Origin: Pseudoflavonifractor phocaeensis
GTDB lineage: Bacteria; Bacillota; Clostridia; Oscillospirales; Oscillospiraceae
DNA: 64,000 nucleotides
Assembly: GCF_021531815.1 (NCBI RefSeq)
Contig: NZ_JADYUM010000004.1
Location: forward strand, 103,732-167,731
Direction of reading: 5' to 3'
Shown: piece after piece, positions 38,767-47,804 of the stretch
How positions within the stretch are numbered: the stretch's first letter is position 1
How the letters are laid out: every line of letters starts with the position of its first letter
Position numbers and translations under genes: made by a program
Notes under the pieces: model-generated
What the model was told of the DNA's origin: nothing
Database searches by the model: none
The model's input: only the letters and a program-made list of their open reading frames with translations

Positions 38767-39334
38767 ATTTTCGTTTATGGGGTGAGAAGATTTCGCCCAG
38801 CGGGGCGAGTTCCTTTTGCAGCGATGCAAAAGGAACCAACGGCCCAGGCCGCAAAATTCGAATGGACTCACACCGCCTTTTTGCTTCGCAAAATTCGGAG
38901 GTTTTACGGGGAATCAGCAATACAGCCCGCCTCGATGCAGGCAAAACCTGTTCTTGATGCTTCTTACTTCCGTGGCCCGCCGGGGCCGCCCGGTGGGACG
39001 TGCCACTGAATCTAGTTTTGCACAACGGGGCGGGGCAGCGCAGTCAGGAACCACGCCGCACAATTCGGAATCCCAGGCGCGGTATTCAGCGGCTGTTCCA
39101 ATCCAGGTTTCCCCCTACCCAGGGCCGAAGGTCCGGAAAGAGAGGCAACAAAACCGGGCTTTGCGCGCCGGACGCAAGGAACACTTTCCCAATCGGACTC
39201 TCATCGGGTCCGGGCCCGCAGGCCCGGGGAACTTTGGCTACTTTCCTTCCCTGGAAAGTAGCTCGCCCGAAGGCGAAACTTACCCAATCCCCCGTCCCGC
39301 CCGTAGGCGAAATCCTCAGAAAACGAAAATTTAC
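38763..39334 (+). repeat. Intergenic repeat element, copy 1, with terminal inverted repeats
   Basis: 572 bp bounded by GTAAATTTTCGTTT (38763-38776) and its exact reverse complement AAACGAAAATTTAC (39321-39334). It has internal hairpins (such as TTCCTTTTGC/GCAAAAGGAA at 38810-38833), a conserved core with ACGCCGCACAATTCGGAA at about 39053-39070 and no credible gene. The same features recur at 44366 and 48715. The left repeat covers the flavin reductase stop codon. It resembles a MITE. Confidence 0.75.
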
Positions 39335-39374
39335 CCATCCAATGTCACAAGTTCAACACAACTTCGGAGGAACT

Positions 39375-40664
39375 ATGACCGACAACAATACACAAGAAAA
39401 GATCAACCGGGCGGTGCTGGTAGGCCTGAACGCCTTCAGCCTGTCCAAGGAGGAGAACGCCACCGACGCATCTATGGAGGAACTGTCCGCCCTGCTGGAG
39501 ACGGCGGGGGGCGAGACGGTGGGGATGGTGCTCCAGTCCAAGGACAGTCCCGATCCCCGCACCTTCATCGGCGAGGGGAAGGTGGTCGAGGTGAAGGAGC
39601 TGGCCCAGGCCATGGGGGCGGACATGGTGATTTTTGACAATGCCCTGTCCCCCTCTCAACAGCGGGCACTGTCTGAGGACCTGGGGGTGTCTGTCCTGGA
39701 CCGCTCCGCCCTGATCCTGGACATTTTTGCCCAGCGTGCCCGGACCCGGGAGGGCCGTCTCCAGGTGGAACTGGCCCAGTACCAGTATTTGCTGCCCCGG
39801 CTGATCGGCATGTGGAAGCACCTGGAACGGCAGGAGGGCGCCATCGGTACCCGCGGCCCCGGCGAGACCCAGCTGGAGAGCGACCGGCGGCACATCCACC
39901 GGAAGATCGCCAAGCTGAAGGAGGAACTGGAGCAGGTGCGGCGGGTCCGCGCCACCCAGCGGGTGCGCCGGGAGAAAAACGAGGTTCCGGTGGTGGCCAT
40001 TGTGGGCTACACCAACGCGGGCAAATCCACCCTGCTGAATAAGCTCACCGGGGCGGACATTCCTGCCAATAACCGGCTGTTCGACACCCTGGACACCACC
40101 ACCCGGACCCTGGAGATCTCTGACACCTGCACCGTCCTGCTGTCCGATACCGTGGGCTTCATCCGCAAGCTGCCCCACCACCTGGTGGAGGCCTTCAAGG
40201 CCACTCTGGAGGAACTGTCCTTTGCCGACCTGCTGCTCCATGTGATCGACACTTCAAACCAGGAGTGGCGGGAGCAGGCTGAGGTGGTGGACCAGCTCAT
40301 CCATGAGCTGGGGGCCGACCGAACCCCCCGTATCGAGGTGTTCAACAAGTGCGACTGCTGGGACGGGGACGTCCGGCCCCACGGGGAGAATATCGTGTCC
40401 ATCTCCGCCAAGACGGGGGAGGGGCTGCCCGACCTGCTGGCCGCCATCGGCGCCAAGCTGGACAACGGCGCCAGGCGGGTGACCATCCACCTGCCCTATG
40501 ACAGGGGCGGCCTGCTGGACAAGCTGTACCAGGACGCTAAAGTGGAGAAGGTGGACTATTCGGAGACCATCGACGTGGTGGCCGTCTGCCCGCAGAAGAT
40601 CATTGGACAGTTGGGTCCCCTGGTGGAGGGGTGGAAGCCCCATAAGGAGCCCTGGGAAGAATAA
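39375..40664 (+). CDS. hflX: GTPase HflX
   Basis: The ATG at 39375 follows CGGAGG. The 429-residue protein has the HflX N-terminal domain (RTFIGEGKVVEVKELAQA, FDNALSPSQQRAL), the glycine-rich EGAIGTRGPGETQLESDRR, then the G domain with GYTNAGKS at 211-218, DTVGFIRKLPHHLVEAF and a NKCD motif. HflX splits stalled ribosomes under stress. Normal length; the repeat element lies directly upstream. Confidence 0.96.
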   Translation: MTDNNTQEKINRAVLVGLNAFSLSKEENATDASMEELSALLETAGGETVGMVLQSKDSPDPRTFIGEGKVVEVKELAQAMGADMVIFDNALSPSQQRALSEDLGVSVLDRSALILDIFAQRARTREGRLQVELAQYQYLLPRLIGMWKHLERQEGAIGTRGPGETQLESDRRHIHRKIAKLKEELEQVRRVRATQRVRREKNEVPVVAIVGYTNAGKSTLLNKLTGADIPANNRLFDTLDTTTRTLEISDTCTVLLSDTVGFIRKLPHHLVEAFKATLEELSFADLLLHVIDTSNQEWREQAEVVDQLIHELGADRTPRIEVFNKCDCWDGDVRPHGENIVSISAKTGEGLPDLLAAIGAKLDNGARRVTIHLPYDRGGLLDKLYQDAKVEKVDYSETIDVVAVCPQKIIGQLGPLVEGWKPHKEPWEE

Positions 40665-40675
40665 TTATAATAAGG

Positions 40676-40701
40676 TAGGGGCGCACAGTGTGTGCGCCCC
40701 A
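40676..40701 (+). other. Short hairpin between hflX and GNAT gene
   Basis: GGGGCGCACA / TGTGCGCCCC around a very short loop, with no T run. It may be an RNA processing or stability stem. Confidence 0.45.
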
Positions 40702-40714
40702 GTGAGAGAACAAG

Positions 40715-41245
40715 ATGATACTAGAAACAAAACGCCTGCTCCTGCGCCCTTTTACAGACACAGACGCGGAGGATCTGTATGAATACGCCCAAGACCCCAG
40801 GGTGGGGCCCACCGCCGGGTGGCCTGTCCACACCAGTCGGGAAAACAGCCTGGAGATCATCCAAACTGTCTTTTCCGCCCCGAATGTGTTCGCCGTGGTT
40901 GACCGTGACAGCGGCAGGGTCATCGGCTCGGCCGGGTTTGTGGACGGCCACTGGGAGGGAGTGCCCAAGCCCGACGATGAGATCGGTTACGCCCTGAACC
41001 CCGAGTTTTGGGGCAGGGGCCTGATCCCTGAGGCGGTTGCAGAGCTGCTGCGGTACGGCTTTGAGGGATTGGGCCTGCAAACCATCTGGTGCTGCCATTA
41101 CGATGGAAACGGGAAGTCCCGCCGGGTCATTGAGAAGTGCGGTTTCCGGTTCCGGTTCTCCCGGGAGACAGAAGTGACGCTGATGAACGAGCGGCGGCTG
41201 ACCCATTTTTACGCCCTGACAAAAGAGGAGTGGCAGACCAGATGA
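40715..41245 (+). CDS. GNAT family N-acetyltransferase
   Basis: The 176-residue protein starts MILETKRLLLRPFTDTDAED, the usual RimJ/RimL-type opening, and has IGYALNPEFWGRGLIPEAVA with the acetyl-CoA-binding RGxG-like loop and NGKSRRVIEKCGF near the end. This matches ribosomal-protein or small-molecule acetyltransferases; the substrate is unknown. Its TGA overlaps the next start (ATGA). Confidence 0.88.
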   Translation: MILETKRLLLRPFTDTDAEDLYEYAQDPRVGPTAGWPVHTSRENSLEIIQTVFSAPNVFAVVDRDSGRVIGSAGFVDGHWEGVPKPDDEIGYALNPEFWGRGLIPEAVAELLRYGFEGLGLQTIWCCHYDGNGKSRRVIEKCGFRFRFSRETEVTLMNERRLTHFYALTKEEWQTR

Positions 41246-41883
41246 CCGAATACTATATCCCCACCCGGCCCAGCGAGACAGAATTTGTGGAAAAGCGCTC
41301 CCGCTTCATCGGCCACGTCTGGCGGGTGGAGACGGAGGAGGAGGCCCGGGCGCAGATCGAGGCCATGAAAAAGCGGTACTACGACGCCCGGCACAACTGC
41401 TGGTGCTACATCATCAAGGACGGCCCCGTCCGCTACTCCGACGATGGGGAGCCCCAGGGGACGGCGGGCCAGCCCATGCTCAACGTGTTCCAGCGGGAGG
41501 GCGTGGTCAACGTCTGCTGCGTGGTCACCCGGTATTTTGGCGGGATCCTGCTGGGAGCGGGGGGACTGGTCCGGGCCTACACCCAGGGAGCCAAGGACGC
41601 CCTGGACGCCGCTGGGATCTCGGTGGTCCGCCGCTGGGTGGCCATGGAGGTGCCCTGTACTTACGGCCAGTTTGAGAACATGCGCCGGGAGGTGGACGCC
41701 TTCGGCGGCGTGGTGGAAAATGTGGATTACGGGGCGGATGTAGTGCTGTCCGCCCTGCTGCCCGAGGAGCGCGCGGCGGGCTTTTCGGCCCATATCCTGG
41801 ACATTACCGCAGGTACCGTGGAGGTGCTGGAGGACGGGGAGCGGTTCAAGGATGTCCCTTGGAGAGGGCCGGCCCAGGCATAA
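41242..41883 (+). CDS. YigZ/IMPACT family protein
   Basis: The 213-residue protein starts with MTEYYIPTRPSETEFVEKRS and contains the family's ARHNCWCYII, YSDDGEPQGTAGQPML, VVTRYFGGILLGAGGLVRAY. YigZ-type proteins have a translation-factor-like fold; the function is not settled, with roles in proteolysis and translation suggested. Coupled to the acetyltransferase upstream. Confidence 0.92.
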   Translation: MTEYYIPTRPSETEFVEKRSRFIGHVWRVETEEEARAQIEAMKKRYYDARHNCWCYIIKDGPVRYSDDGEPQGTAGQPMLNVFQREGVVNVCCVVTRYFGGILLGAGGLVRAYTQGAKDALDAAGISVVRRWVAMEVPCTYGQFENMRREVDAFGGVVENVDYGADVVLSALLPEERAAGFSAHILDITAGTVEVLEDGERFKDVPWRGPAQA

Positions 41884-41886
41884 AAT

Positions 41887-41909
41887 AGCCGGCGCGCTGC
41901 GCGCCGGCT
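41887..41909 (+). terminator. Hairpin after the YigZ gene
   Basis: Perfect AGCCGGCGCG / CGCGCCGGCT with a 3-base loop, then GTTGCTTCCTT. Confidence 0.6.
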
Positions 41910-41925
41910 GTTGCTTCCTTCATAA

Positions 41926-41960
41926 TAAAAAGCCTGTGTCCAACAGACACAGGCTTTTAT
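41926..41960. terminator. Bidirectional terminator between YigZ gene and rpmB
   Basis: AAAAAGCCTGTGTC / GACACAGGCTTTT around CAACA. It serves rpmB on the minus strand and the YigZ transcript on the plus strand. Confidence 0.85.
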
Positions 41961-41973
41961 TTGCCATATTCCA

Positions 41974-42162
41974 TTACACAGCGCGGGTGACCTTACCGGA
42001 ACGGAGGCATCTGGTGCAGACGTACACGTGAGTGGGAGTGCCCTTCACGATCGCCTTCACGCGCTTCACGTTGGGCTTCCAGGTGCGGTTGGAACGGCGA
42101 TGGGAGTGGGACACCTGAATGCCGAAGGTGACGCCCTTGTCGCAGAATTCGCATTTGGCCAT
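41974..42162 (-). CDS. rpmB: 50S ribosomal protein L28
   Basis: The 62-residue protein, from the ATG at 42162 (GAGGTAAG upstream), has MAKCEFCDKGVTFG, SHSHRRSNRTWKPNVKRV and CTRCLRSGKV. The Cys pairs mark the zinc-binding form. A longer in-frame reading upstream lacks a ribosome binding site. Confidence 0.97.
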   Translation of the reverse strand: MAKCEFCDKGVTFGIQVSHSHRRSNRTWKPNVKRVKAIVKGTPTHVYVCTRCLRSGKVTRAV

Positions 42163-42213
42163 GTTGCTTACCTCCTCGCTATGAGAATCGCTTTCAAAAA
42201 AGCCTCGACTGAT

Positions 42214-42242
42214 ATGATAACAGATATTGTGACAGATTGCAA
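42214..42242 (-). promoter_or_regulatory. Promoter of rpmB
   Basis: On the minus strand TTGCAA (42237-42242), 17 bp, TATCAT (42214-42219). Confidence 0.75.
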
Positions 42243-42297
42243 GAACTTTTTTTAAAAAGAAATGCAAGAAAAAATTTACCAAAGGGGAAGCCCAATC

Positions 42298-42326
42298 TTG
42301 CGAAACGCCGGGGATTCGTCTATACT
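42298..42326 (+). promoter_or_regulatory. Promoter of hprK
   Basis: TTGCGA at 42298-42303, 17 bp, TATACT at 42321-42326. Confidence 0.75.
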
Positions 42327-42384
42327 TAAGGAAAAGACCGCCCGGGGCCGGACAGGCCCGGAGGGCGGAAAGGGAGGGAAACCT

Positions 42385-43341
42385 ATGCCGGAGAGCCAAT
42401 ACAGTGTGAAGTTGGGCGAGATCATCCGGGAATTTGAACTGGAGGTCCTGTGCACCGCCCCTGATTATGAGAATGTCCCCCTGCGTACCGTGGACGTGAA
42501 CCGTCCCGGTCTTCCGCTGGCGGGATTTTTTGAGCATTTCGATACCAAGCGGCTGCTTCTGATGGGACTGACGGAACATACTTTTGTGGCCGGGATGAGT
42601 TCGGCCCGCCGCCGGGAGAGCTTTGACCACCTGCTGTCCTACCCGGTGCCCGGCCTAATTATCACCCGGGGACTGGAGCCGTTCCCGGAGTGTCTGGAGA
42701 TGGCGGAGAAGCACGGACGCACCATTCTGCGCACTGAGGCCCACACCTCGGCCTTTATGAGTGCCCTCATCGGCAGCCTGTTCAACCGCCTGGCCCCCTG
42801 CATCACCCGGTCCGGGGTCATGATGGAGATCTACGGCGAGGGCGTGCTGTTCCAGGGCGAGTCCGGCGTGGGCAAGAGCGAGGTGGCCATTGAGCTGATC
42901 AAGCGCGGCCACCGCATCATCGCCGATGACGCGGTGGAGATCCGCCAGACCAACCATGGCGCTCTGGAGGCCACCGCTCCGGAATTGATCCGCCACTACA
43001 TGGAGCTGCGGGGTATCGGGGTCATCGACGTGCGCCGCCTGTTCGGTATGGGGGCCATCAAGGACAAGCAGCAAATTGATTTGGTCATCAACCTGGAGCC
43101 CTGGGACGACCACGCAGTCTATGACCGCCTGGGGCTGGACTCGGTCCAAACGGAGATCCTGGGCATCAAGGTCCCGGCCATCACCATCCCGGTGAAGCCG
43201 GGCCGGAACCTGGCCAGCATCGTGGAGGTGGCAGCCATGAATAACCGCAACCGGAAGATGGGCCATAACGCGGCATTGGAGCTGACCCAGCGGATGGATC
43301 AGCACTTTGAAAAAATCAAGGAGAACGAGGGAGAGAAGTGA
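42385..43341 (+). CDS. hprK: HPr kinase/phosphorylase
   Basis: The ATG at 42385 follows GGGAGGG. The 318-residue protein has the N-terminal domain (LTEHTFVAGMSSARRRESF), then the P-loop GESGVGKS at 158-165, the HRIIADDAVEI catalytic segment, the family motif ELRGIGVIDVRRLFGMGAI and the C-terminal IPVKPGRNLASIVEVAAMNNR. It phosphorylates Ser46 of HPr as the master switch of carbon catabolite control. Its stop overlaps the sugar kinase start. Confidence 0.96.
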   Translation: MPESQYSVKLGEIIREFELEVLCTAPDYENVPLRTVDVNRPGLPLAGFFEHFDTKRLLLMGLTEHTFVAGMSSARRRESFDHLLSYPVPGLIITRGLEPFPECLEMAEKHGRTILRTEAHTSAFMSALIGSLFNRLAPCITRSGVMMEIYGEGVLFQGESGVGKSEVAIELIKRGHRIIADDAVEIRQTNHGALEATAPELIRHYMELRGIGVIDVRRLFGMGAIKDKQQIDLVINLEPWDDHAVYDRLGLDSVQTEILGIKVPAITIPVKPGRNLASIVEVAAMNNRNRKMGHNAALELTQRMDQHFEKIKENEGEK

Positions 43342-44294
43342 GTATGTATTATATCGGTATCGATGTGGGCGGGACCAATCTGGTGGCCGGCCTGGTGGAT
43401 GAAAAGGGCCACATTCTGGACAAGGTGAGCCATCCCGTGGATAAGAACATGACGGCGGAGGAACTCTGCGCGGAGCTGGCCCGCTTGGCCCAGAAGGTCT
43501 GCGAGATGGGAGCCATGGAGTACAGCCAGATCGAGGCGGTGGGCGTGGGCCTGCCAGGCCTGGTGGATAACGAGACAGGCGTGGTGATCCGGACCCCCAA
43601 CATGGCCTTTGAGAACACCCCCTTCCGGGAACTGTTCCAGCAGGTGTGGGACATCCCGGTGTTTCTGGGCAACGACGCCAACTGCGCCGCCATCGGGGAA
43701 TATTGGGCCGGCGCGGCCAAGGGCTGCGACCCGGCGGTGGTGGTCACTCTGGGCACCGGCATCGGCGGTGGCCTGGTGGCCGGGGGCAAGCTGTTCACCG
43801 GCTACGCCAACTCCGGCATGGAAGTGGGCCATATGATCATCAAGCCCAACGGCGTCCTGTGCGGCTGCGGAAACCGGGGCTGCTGGGAGCAGTACGGTTC
43901 CGCCACCGCCCTGATCCGCCTGACTCAGTTGGAGATGGAGCGCAGCAAGGACAGCGTGCTGTGGGAACTGTGCGAGGGAGACCGCTTCAAGGTCCAGGGC
44001 CGTACCGCCTTCCAGGGCGCGCGCCTGGGCGATCTGGCGGCCAAGCGGGTGCTGGCCACCTACCTCCAGGGCCTGTCCATCGGCCTCATCAACCTGATCA
44101 ACGTCCTCCAGCCCGAGATTATCTGTCTGGGCGGCGGTATCAGCAACGCTGAGGACGACCTGCTCCTGGATCCCCTGCGGGAACTGGTCCGGCAGGGCTC
44201 CTTCGACAAGAGCGCCCCCACCCGTCTGGAAAAGGCGTCCCTGGGCAACGACGCCGGCGTGGTGGGCGCCGCCCTGCTGTGCAACATGGTGTAA
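43338..44294 (+). CDS. glcK: ROK-family glucokinase
   Basis: GTG at 43338 overlaps the hprK stop (ATG at 43344 is an alternative). The 318-residue protein has the ATP site YIGIDVGGTNL, the ROK signatures VGVGLPGLVD and VVVTLGTGIGGGLV, a zinc site in CGCGNRGCWEQYGS, and ICLGGGISN near the end. It phosphorylates glucose or a related hexose. The pairing with hprK is common in Clostridia. Confidence 0.9.
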   Translation: MSMYYIGIDVGGTNLVAGLVDEKGHILDKVSHPVDKNMTAEELCAELARLAQKVCEMGAMEYSQIEAVGVGLPGLVDNETGVVIRTPNMAFENTPFRELFQQVWDIPVFLGNDANCAAIGEYWAGAAKGCDPAVVVTLGTGIGGGLVAGGKLFTGYANSGMEVGHMIIKPNGVLCGCGNRGCWEQYGSATALIRLTQLEMERSKDSVLWELCEGDRFKVQGRTAFQGARLGDLAAKRVLATYLQGLSIGLINLINVLQPEIICLGGGISNAEDDLLLDPLRELVRQGSFDKSAPTRLEKASLGNDAGVVGAALLCNMV

Positions 44295-44312
44295 GGGCGG
44301 CTGAAGAATATG

Positions 44313-44345
44313 AAAGGCTCCGCGGCTGGTTCGCGGAGCCTTTTT
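44313..44345 (+). terminator. Terminator of hprK-glcK
   Basis: AGGCTCCGCG / CGCGGAGCCT with TTTTTA. Confidence 0.9.
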
Positions 44346-44365
44346 ATATGTGGTTGGAATGAATT

Positions 44366-44779
44366 CTAAATTTTAGTTTTCTGAGGATTTCGCCTGCGGG
44401 CGGGACGGGGGAGTGGGGATGTTTCGCCTTCGGGCGAGGTACTTTTGTAGAGATACAAAAGTGCCCAAAAAATCTCCGGGGCTCCGGCCCCGGCCCCCAA
44501 GGGGCGTCCTACAAAAAAACTTCCTTACCTCCGGCGCGCATTCCCTGGTTTTGCTGCCCCTCCTTCCGGGCCTTCGGCCCTGAGTAATACGAGTTTGGAC
44601 AAGAACAGCTACTGAAAGTCAGCGCCTGCGTTTCCGAATTATGCGGCGTGGTTCCTGACTGCGCTGCCCCGCCCCGTTGTGCAAAACTTGATTCAGTGGC
44701 ACGTCCCATCGGGCGGCCCCGGCTGGCCACGGGAGTAAGGCGCATCGAAGGCGGCTTTTGCCCCTATAAATTAAAATTC
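44366..44779 (-). repeat. Intergenic repeat element, copy 2, inverted
   Basis: About 414 bp. The left end, CTAAATTTTAGTTTTCTGAGG, matches the complement of the right end of copy 1 (2 changes in the terminal repeat) and the right end has a diverged left terminus (TATAAATTAAAATT). Shared parts include CGCCTGCGGGCGGGACGGGG, the ATGCGGCGTGGTTCC core and GGGACGTGCCACTGAATCA-type sequence. Orientation is opposite to copies 1 and 3. No gene is seen in the 44295-44944 gap. Confidence 0.7.
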
Positions 44780-44864
44780 AATTTTGAAATATCAATGAAA
44801 ACAGGAATGATTCGTGTAGTCTAAAAACACCGGGCGTTGGACGCGGGATTTCTGATGTTGCCTA

Positions 44865-44893
44865 TTCTAATTTCTCGGGAAATTTGCTATAAT
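44865..44893 (+). promoter_or_regulatory. Promoter of the murB operon
   Basis: TTCTAA at 44865-44870, 17 bp, consensus TATAAT at 44888-44893. Confidence 0.65.
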
Positions 44894-44944
44894 CAAAAAA
44901 TAGACTGAAACAGGTCTGTATTCTGATCGTGTTTGGAGGTCCTT

Positions 44945-45850
44945 ATGGATCGGTTTGATAGTTTGCGAGGAGAACTGGCCCGCCGCTGTCCTGCGCTGGA
45001 GTTGCGGGCCGGTGAGCCCATGTCCCGGCACACCTCCTTCCGGATCGGCGGTCCCGCCGCCCTGATGGCCCTGCCCAAGACGGGGGAGGAGGCCGCCGCC
45101 GCTCTCCGTACTGCCTATGAGTTGGAGGTAGTGCCCTTTTTCCTGGGCAATGGCTCCAATCTGTTAGTGTCCGACCAGGGTTACCAAGGCTTTGTAATAA
45201 AGCTGGCCGGGGAACTGAACCAGGTGCGGGAAGCGGGACGCCTTTTGGCGGCGGGGGGCGCGGTGACCCTGGCCCGCCTTGCCGCCGCGGCGTTGGAACG
45301 GGGACGCACCGGTCTGGAGTTCGCCGGCGGTATTCCCGGAACAGTGGGGGGCGCGGTGACCATGAACGCCGGGGCCTACGGCGGAGAGATGGCACAGGTG
45401 GTCCGGGAAGTCACCTGCCTGACCGCCGCCGGGGAGTTGGAACGGGTCACAGAGTTTGATTTTTCATACCGGCACAGCGCCTTTTCAGACGGCAAACGTC
45501 TGATTTTGGAGGCGCGTTTTCAGCTGGAAGAAGGAGACCGGGAGGCCATTCGCCGGCGGATGGAGGAGTTGTCCGCCCAGCGCCAGACCAAGCAGCCCCT
45601 GGAGTACCCCAGCGCGGGCTCCATGTTCAAGCGTCCGACCGGCCACTACGCCGCCGCCCTCATTGACCAGTGCGGGTTGAAAGGCTTCTCCGTGGGGGGC
45701 GCCCAGGTGTCGGAAAAGCACGCGGGCTTTGTGATCAACCGGGGGAATGCCACCTGCGCGGATGTGCTGGAGCTGGTGTCCCGGGTGAAGGGACGGGTCT
45801 TGGCACAGACCGGCGTGGAGCTGGAGATGGAAGTAAAGGTTTTACGTTGA
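44945..45850 (+). CDS. murB: UDP-N-acetylenolpyruvoylglucosamine reductase MurB
   Basis: The ATG at 44945 follows TTGGAGG. The 301-residue protein shows FAD-binding MurB motifs: HTSFRIGGPAALMALPKT, FFLGNGSNLLVSD, LEFAGGIPGTVGGAVTMNAG and AYGGEM, then YPSAGSMFKRP and SEKHAGFVIN. It makes UDP-MurNAc. First of murB-rapZ-yvcK-whiA, a conserved Firmicutes order. Confidence 0.96.
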   Translation: MDRFDSLRGELARRCPALELRAGEPMSRHTSFRIGGPAALMALPKTGEEAAAALRTAYELEVVPFFLGNGSNLLVSDQGYQGFVIKLAGELNQVREAGRLLAAGGAVTLARLAAAALERGRTGLEFAGGIPGTVGGAVTMNAGAYGGEMAQVVREVTCLTAAGELERVTEFDFSYRHSAFSDGKRLILEARFQLEEGDREAIRRRMEELSAQRQTKQPLEYPSAGSMFKRPTGHYAAALIDQCGLKGFSVGGAQVSEKHAGFVINRGNATCADVLELVSRVKGRVLAQTGVELEMEVKVLR

Positions 45851-45875
45851 TTCCCAGAAAAAAGGTGTGATACCA

Positions 45876-46739
45876 ATGGAATTTGTCATTATTTCCGGTT
45901 TGTCCGGAGCCGGGAAAAGCAAGGCGGCCTCCATCATGGAGGACATGGACTTCTTCTGTGTGGACAATCTGCCCGCTCCGCTGATCCCGAAATTCGCCGA
46001 GCTGGGCATGGCGGGCTCCGGGGAGTACGACCGGGTGGTGCTGGTCACCGACGTCCGGGGCGGCACAAACTTCGATGCCCTGTTCCGGGCGCTGGCCGAC
46101 CTGAAGGCTATGAAATGCTCCTACCGCATCCTGTTTATGGAGGCCTCGGACGAGGTCATCATCAAGCGGTATAAGGAGACACGGCGCGGACATCCCTTGG
46201 GGGAGGCCTGTGACAGCCTGGAGGAGGCCATCGAACTGGAGCGGAAGATGCTGGCCCCCCTCCGGGAGCGGGCGGAGTACATCATTGACACCTCCAACCT
46301 GTCCACCGCCAAGCTGAAGGGAGAACTGCGGCGGCTGTTCGCCAAGAGCGGCTCCCCCCAGGGACGGATGGAGGTCCGGGTGGCCTCCTTCGGCTTCAAG
46401 CATGGAGTGCCCATGGAAGCCGACCTGGTCTTTGACGTCCGCTTCCTACCCAACCCTTACTATGTGGCGGAATTGCGGCCCCTCACCGGCCTGGACGCCG
46501 GTGTGCGGGATTATGTGTTCTCCAGCCCTCAGACAGGGGAGTTCCTGGCCCGCCTCACCGATTTTGTGGGCTGGCTGCTGCCCCGGTATGAGGAGGAGGG
46601 CAAGACCTCTCTGGTCATTGCCGTGGGCTGCACCGGCGGCCACCACCGCTCGGTTGCCATCGCCCACGCCCTGGCCGACGGGCTGAGAAAGAGCGGCTGT
46701 CCTGTGTCGGAGAGCCACCGGGACCTGGGAAGAAATTGA
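45876..46739 (+). CDS. rapZ: RapZ/YvcJ P-loop protein
   Basis: The ATG at 45876 has AAAAAAGGTG upstream. The 287-residue protein begins MEFVIISGLSGAGKSKAASI with the P-loop GLSGAGKS, then DMDFFCVDNLPAPLIPKF, TDVRGG, and the C-terminal RNA/metabolite-binding part with SFGFKHGVP and GCTGGHHRSVAIA. In enterobacteria RapZ presents small RNA to RNase E; in Firmicutes YvcJ is a nucleotidase-like protein linked to competence. Name by family. Confidence 0.95.
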   Translation: MEFVIISGLSGAGKSKAASIMEDMDFFCVDNLPAPLIPKFAELGMAGSGEYDRVVLVTDVRGGTNFDALFRALADLKAMKCSYRILFMEASDEVIIKRYKETRRGHPLGEACDSLEEAIELERKMLAPLRERAEYIIDTSNLSTAKLKGELRRLFAKSGSPQGRMEVRVASFGFKHGVPMEADLVFDVRFLPNPYYVAELRPLTGLDAGVRDYVFSSPQTGEFLARLTDFVGWLLPRYEEEGKTSLVIAVGCTGGHHRSVAIAHALADGLRKSGCPVSESHRDLGRN

Positions 46740-46761
46740 GATATAGGTAAAGGAGTGCGCT

Positions 46762-47802
46762 ATGAGCGAACACATCCCCAACGTACAGCAGTGGGAGCGG
46801 GGGCCCAAAATCGTCGCCATCGGCGGCGGGACCGGCCTGTCCACCATGCTCCGGGGACTGAAAAAATATACCAAGAACCTGACGGCTATCGTCACCGTGG
46901 CCGATGACGGAGGCGGATCGGGCATGCTGCGCCGGGACATCGGGATGCCCCCGCCCGGAGACATCCGCCACTGTATGGAGGCCCTGGCCAATACTGAGCC
47001 CATTATGGAGCGGCTGCTGACCTACCGCTTCACCGAGGGCTCCCTGGCGGGCCAATCCTTTGGCAACCTGATCCTGGCCGCCCTCAACGGGGTCACCGGC
47101 TCCTTTGAGGAGGCGGTGAGCCAGATGAGCCACGTTTTGGCCATCACCGGCCGGGTGATCCCGGTGACCAGCGCCGACGTACAGCTGGAGGCCGTCTTTG
47201 AAAACGGCACCCGGGTGGTGGGGGAGTCCAAGATCTATAACTTTAAAAAGGAGCAGGACTGCCGCATCTCCCATGTGGCCCTGCTCCCGGAGCGGCCCGC
47301 CCCCCTGCCCGCGGCCCTGGAGGCCATCAGAGAGGCTGACCTGATCCTGCTGGGCCCCGGGAGCCTGTACACCAGCGTGATCCCCAACCTGCTGGTGGAC
47401 GGGGTGAGCCAGGCGGTGGCCCAGTCTGACGCACCGAAAATTTACGTCTGCAACATCATGACCCAGGAGGGGGAGACGGAGGGGTACACCGCCGCCGACC
47501 ACCTGGAGGCCCTGCTGGCCCACGGTGTTCCCGGGCTGCTGGACCTGTGCCTGGCCAACTGCGCCCCGGTCCATCCCGGGCTGGTGGAGAAGTACCGGGA
47601 GGAGGACGCCGCGCCCCTGGTCATTGACCGGGAGCGGATCGCCGCCATGGGGCTGGAGCTGGAGGAACGGGCGTTGGCCTCCACCGGGGGCAACTATGCC
47701 CGGCACGACCCTGACAAGCTGGCCGAGGCCATTCTGGAGATCTACCGCCGGCGGGCGGTGCGCATCTTCCATGGGGCCCGGCGCTACATTTTGGAGGAGT
47801 GA
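46762..47802 (+). CDS. yvcK: Gluconeogenesis factor YvcK
   Basis: The 346-residue protein has the UPF0052/CofD-like fold: VAIGGGTGLSTMLRGLKKYT, VTVADDGGGSGMLRRD, GMPPPGDIRHCMEAL and LGPGSLYTSVIPNLL. YvcK binds UDP-GlcNAc and is needed for cell wall balance on gluconeogenic carbon. Its end overlaps the whiA upstream region, and the genes form one operon. Confidence 0.95.
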   Translation: MSEHIPNVQQWERGPKIVAIGGGTGLSTMLRGLKKYTKNLTAIVTVADDGGGSGMLRRDIGMPPPGDIRHCMEALANTEPIMERLLTYRFTEGSLAGQSFGNLILAALNGVTGSFEEAVSQMSHVLAITGRVIPVTSADVQLEAVFENGTRVVGESKIYNFKKEQDCRISHVALLPERPAPLPAALEAIREADLILLGPGSLYTSVIPNLLVDGVSQAVAQSDAPKIYVCNIMTQEGETEGYTAADHLEALLAHGVPGLLDLCLANCAPVHPGLVEKYREEDAAPLVIDRERIAAMGLELEERALASTGGNYARHDPDKLAEAILEIYRRRAVRIFHGARRYILEE

Positions 47803-47804
47803 CC

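Noticed and set aside
38816..39637. Coding frames within the three intergenic repeats
   Set aside because: The similar translated segments reflect nucleotide similarity between repeat copies; no shared start, ribosome site or intact length.
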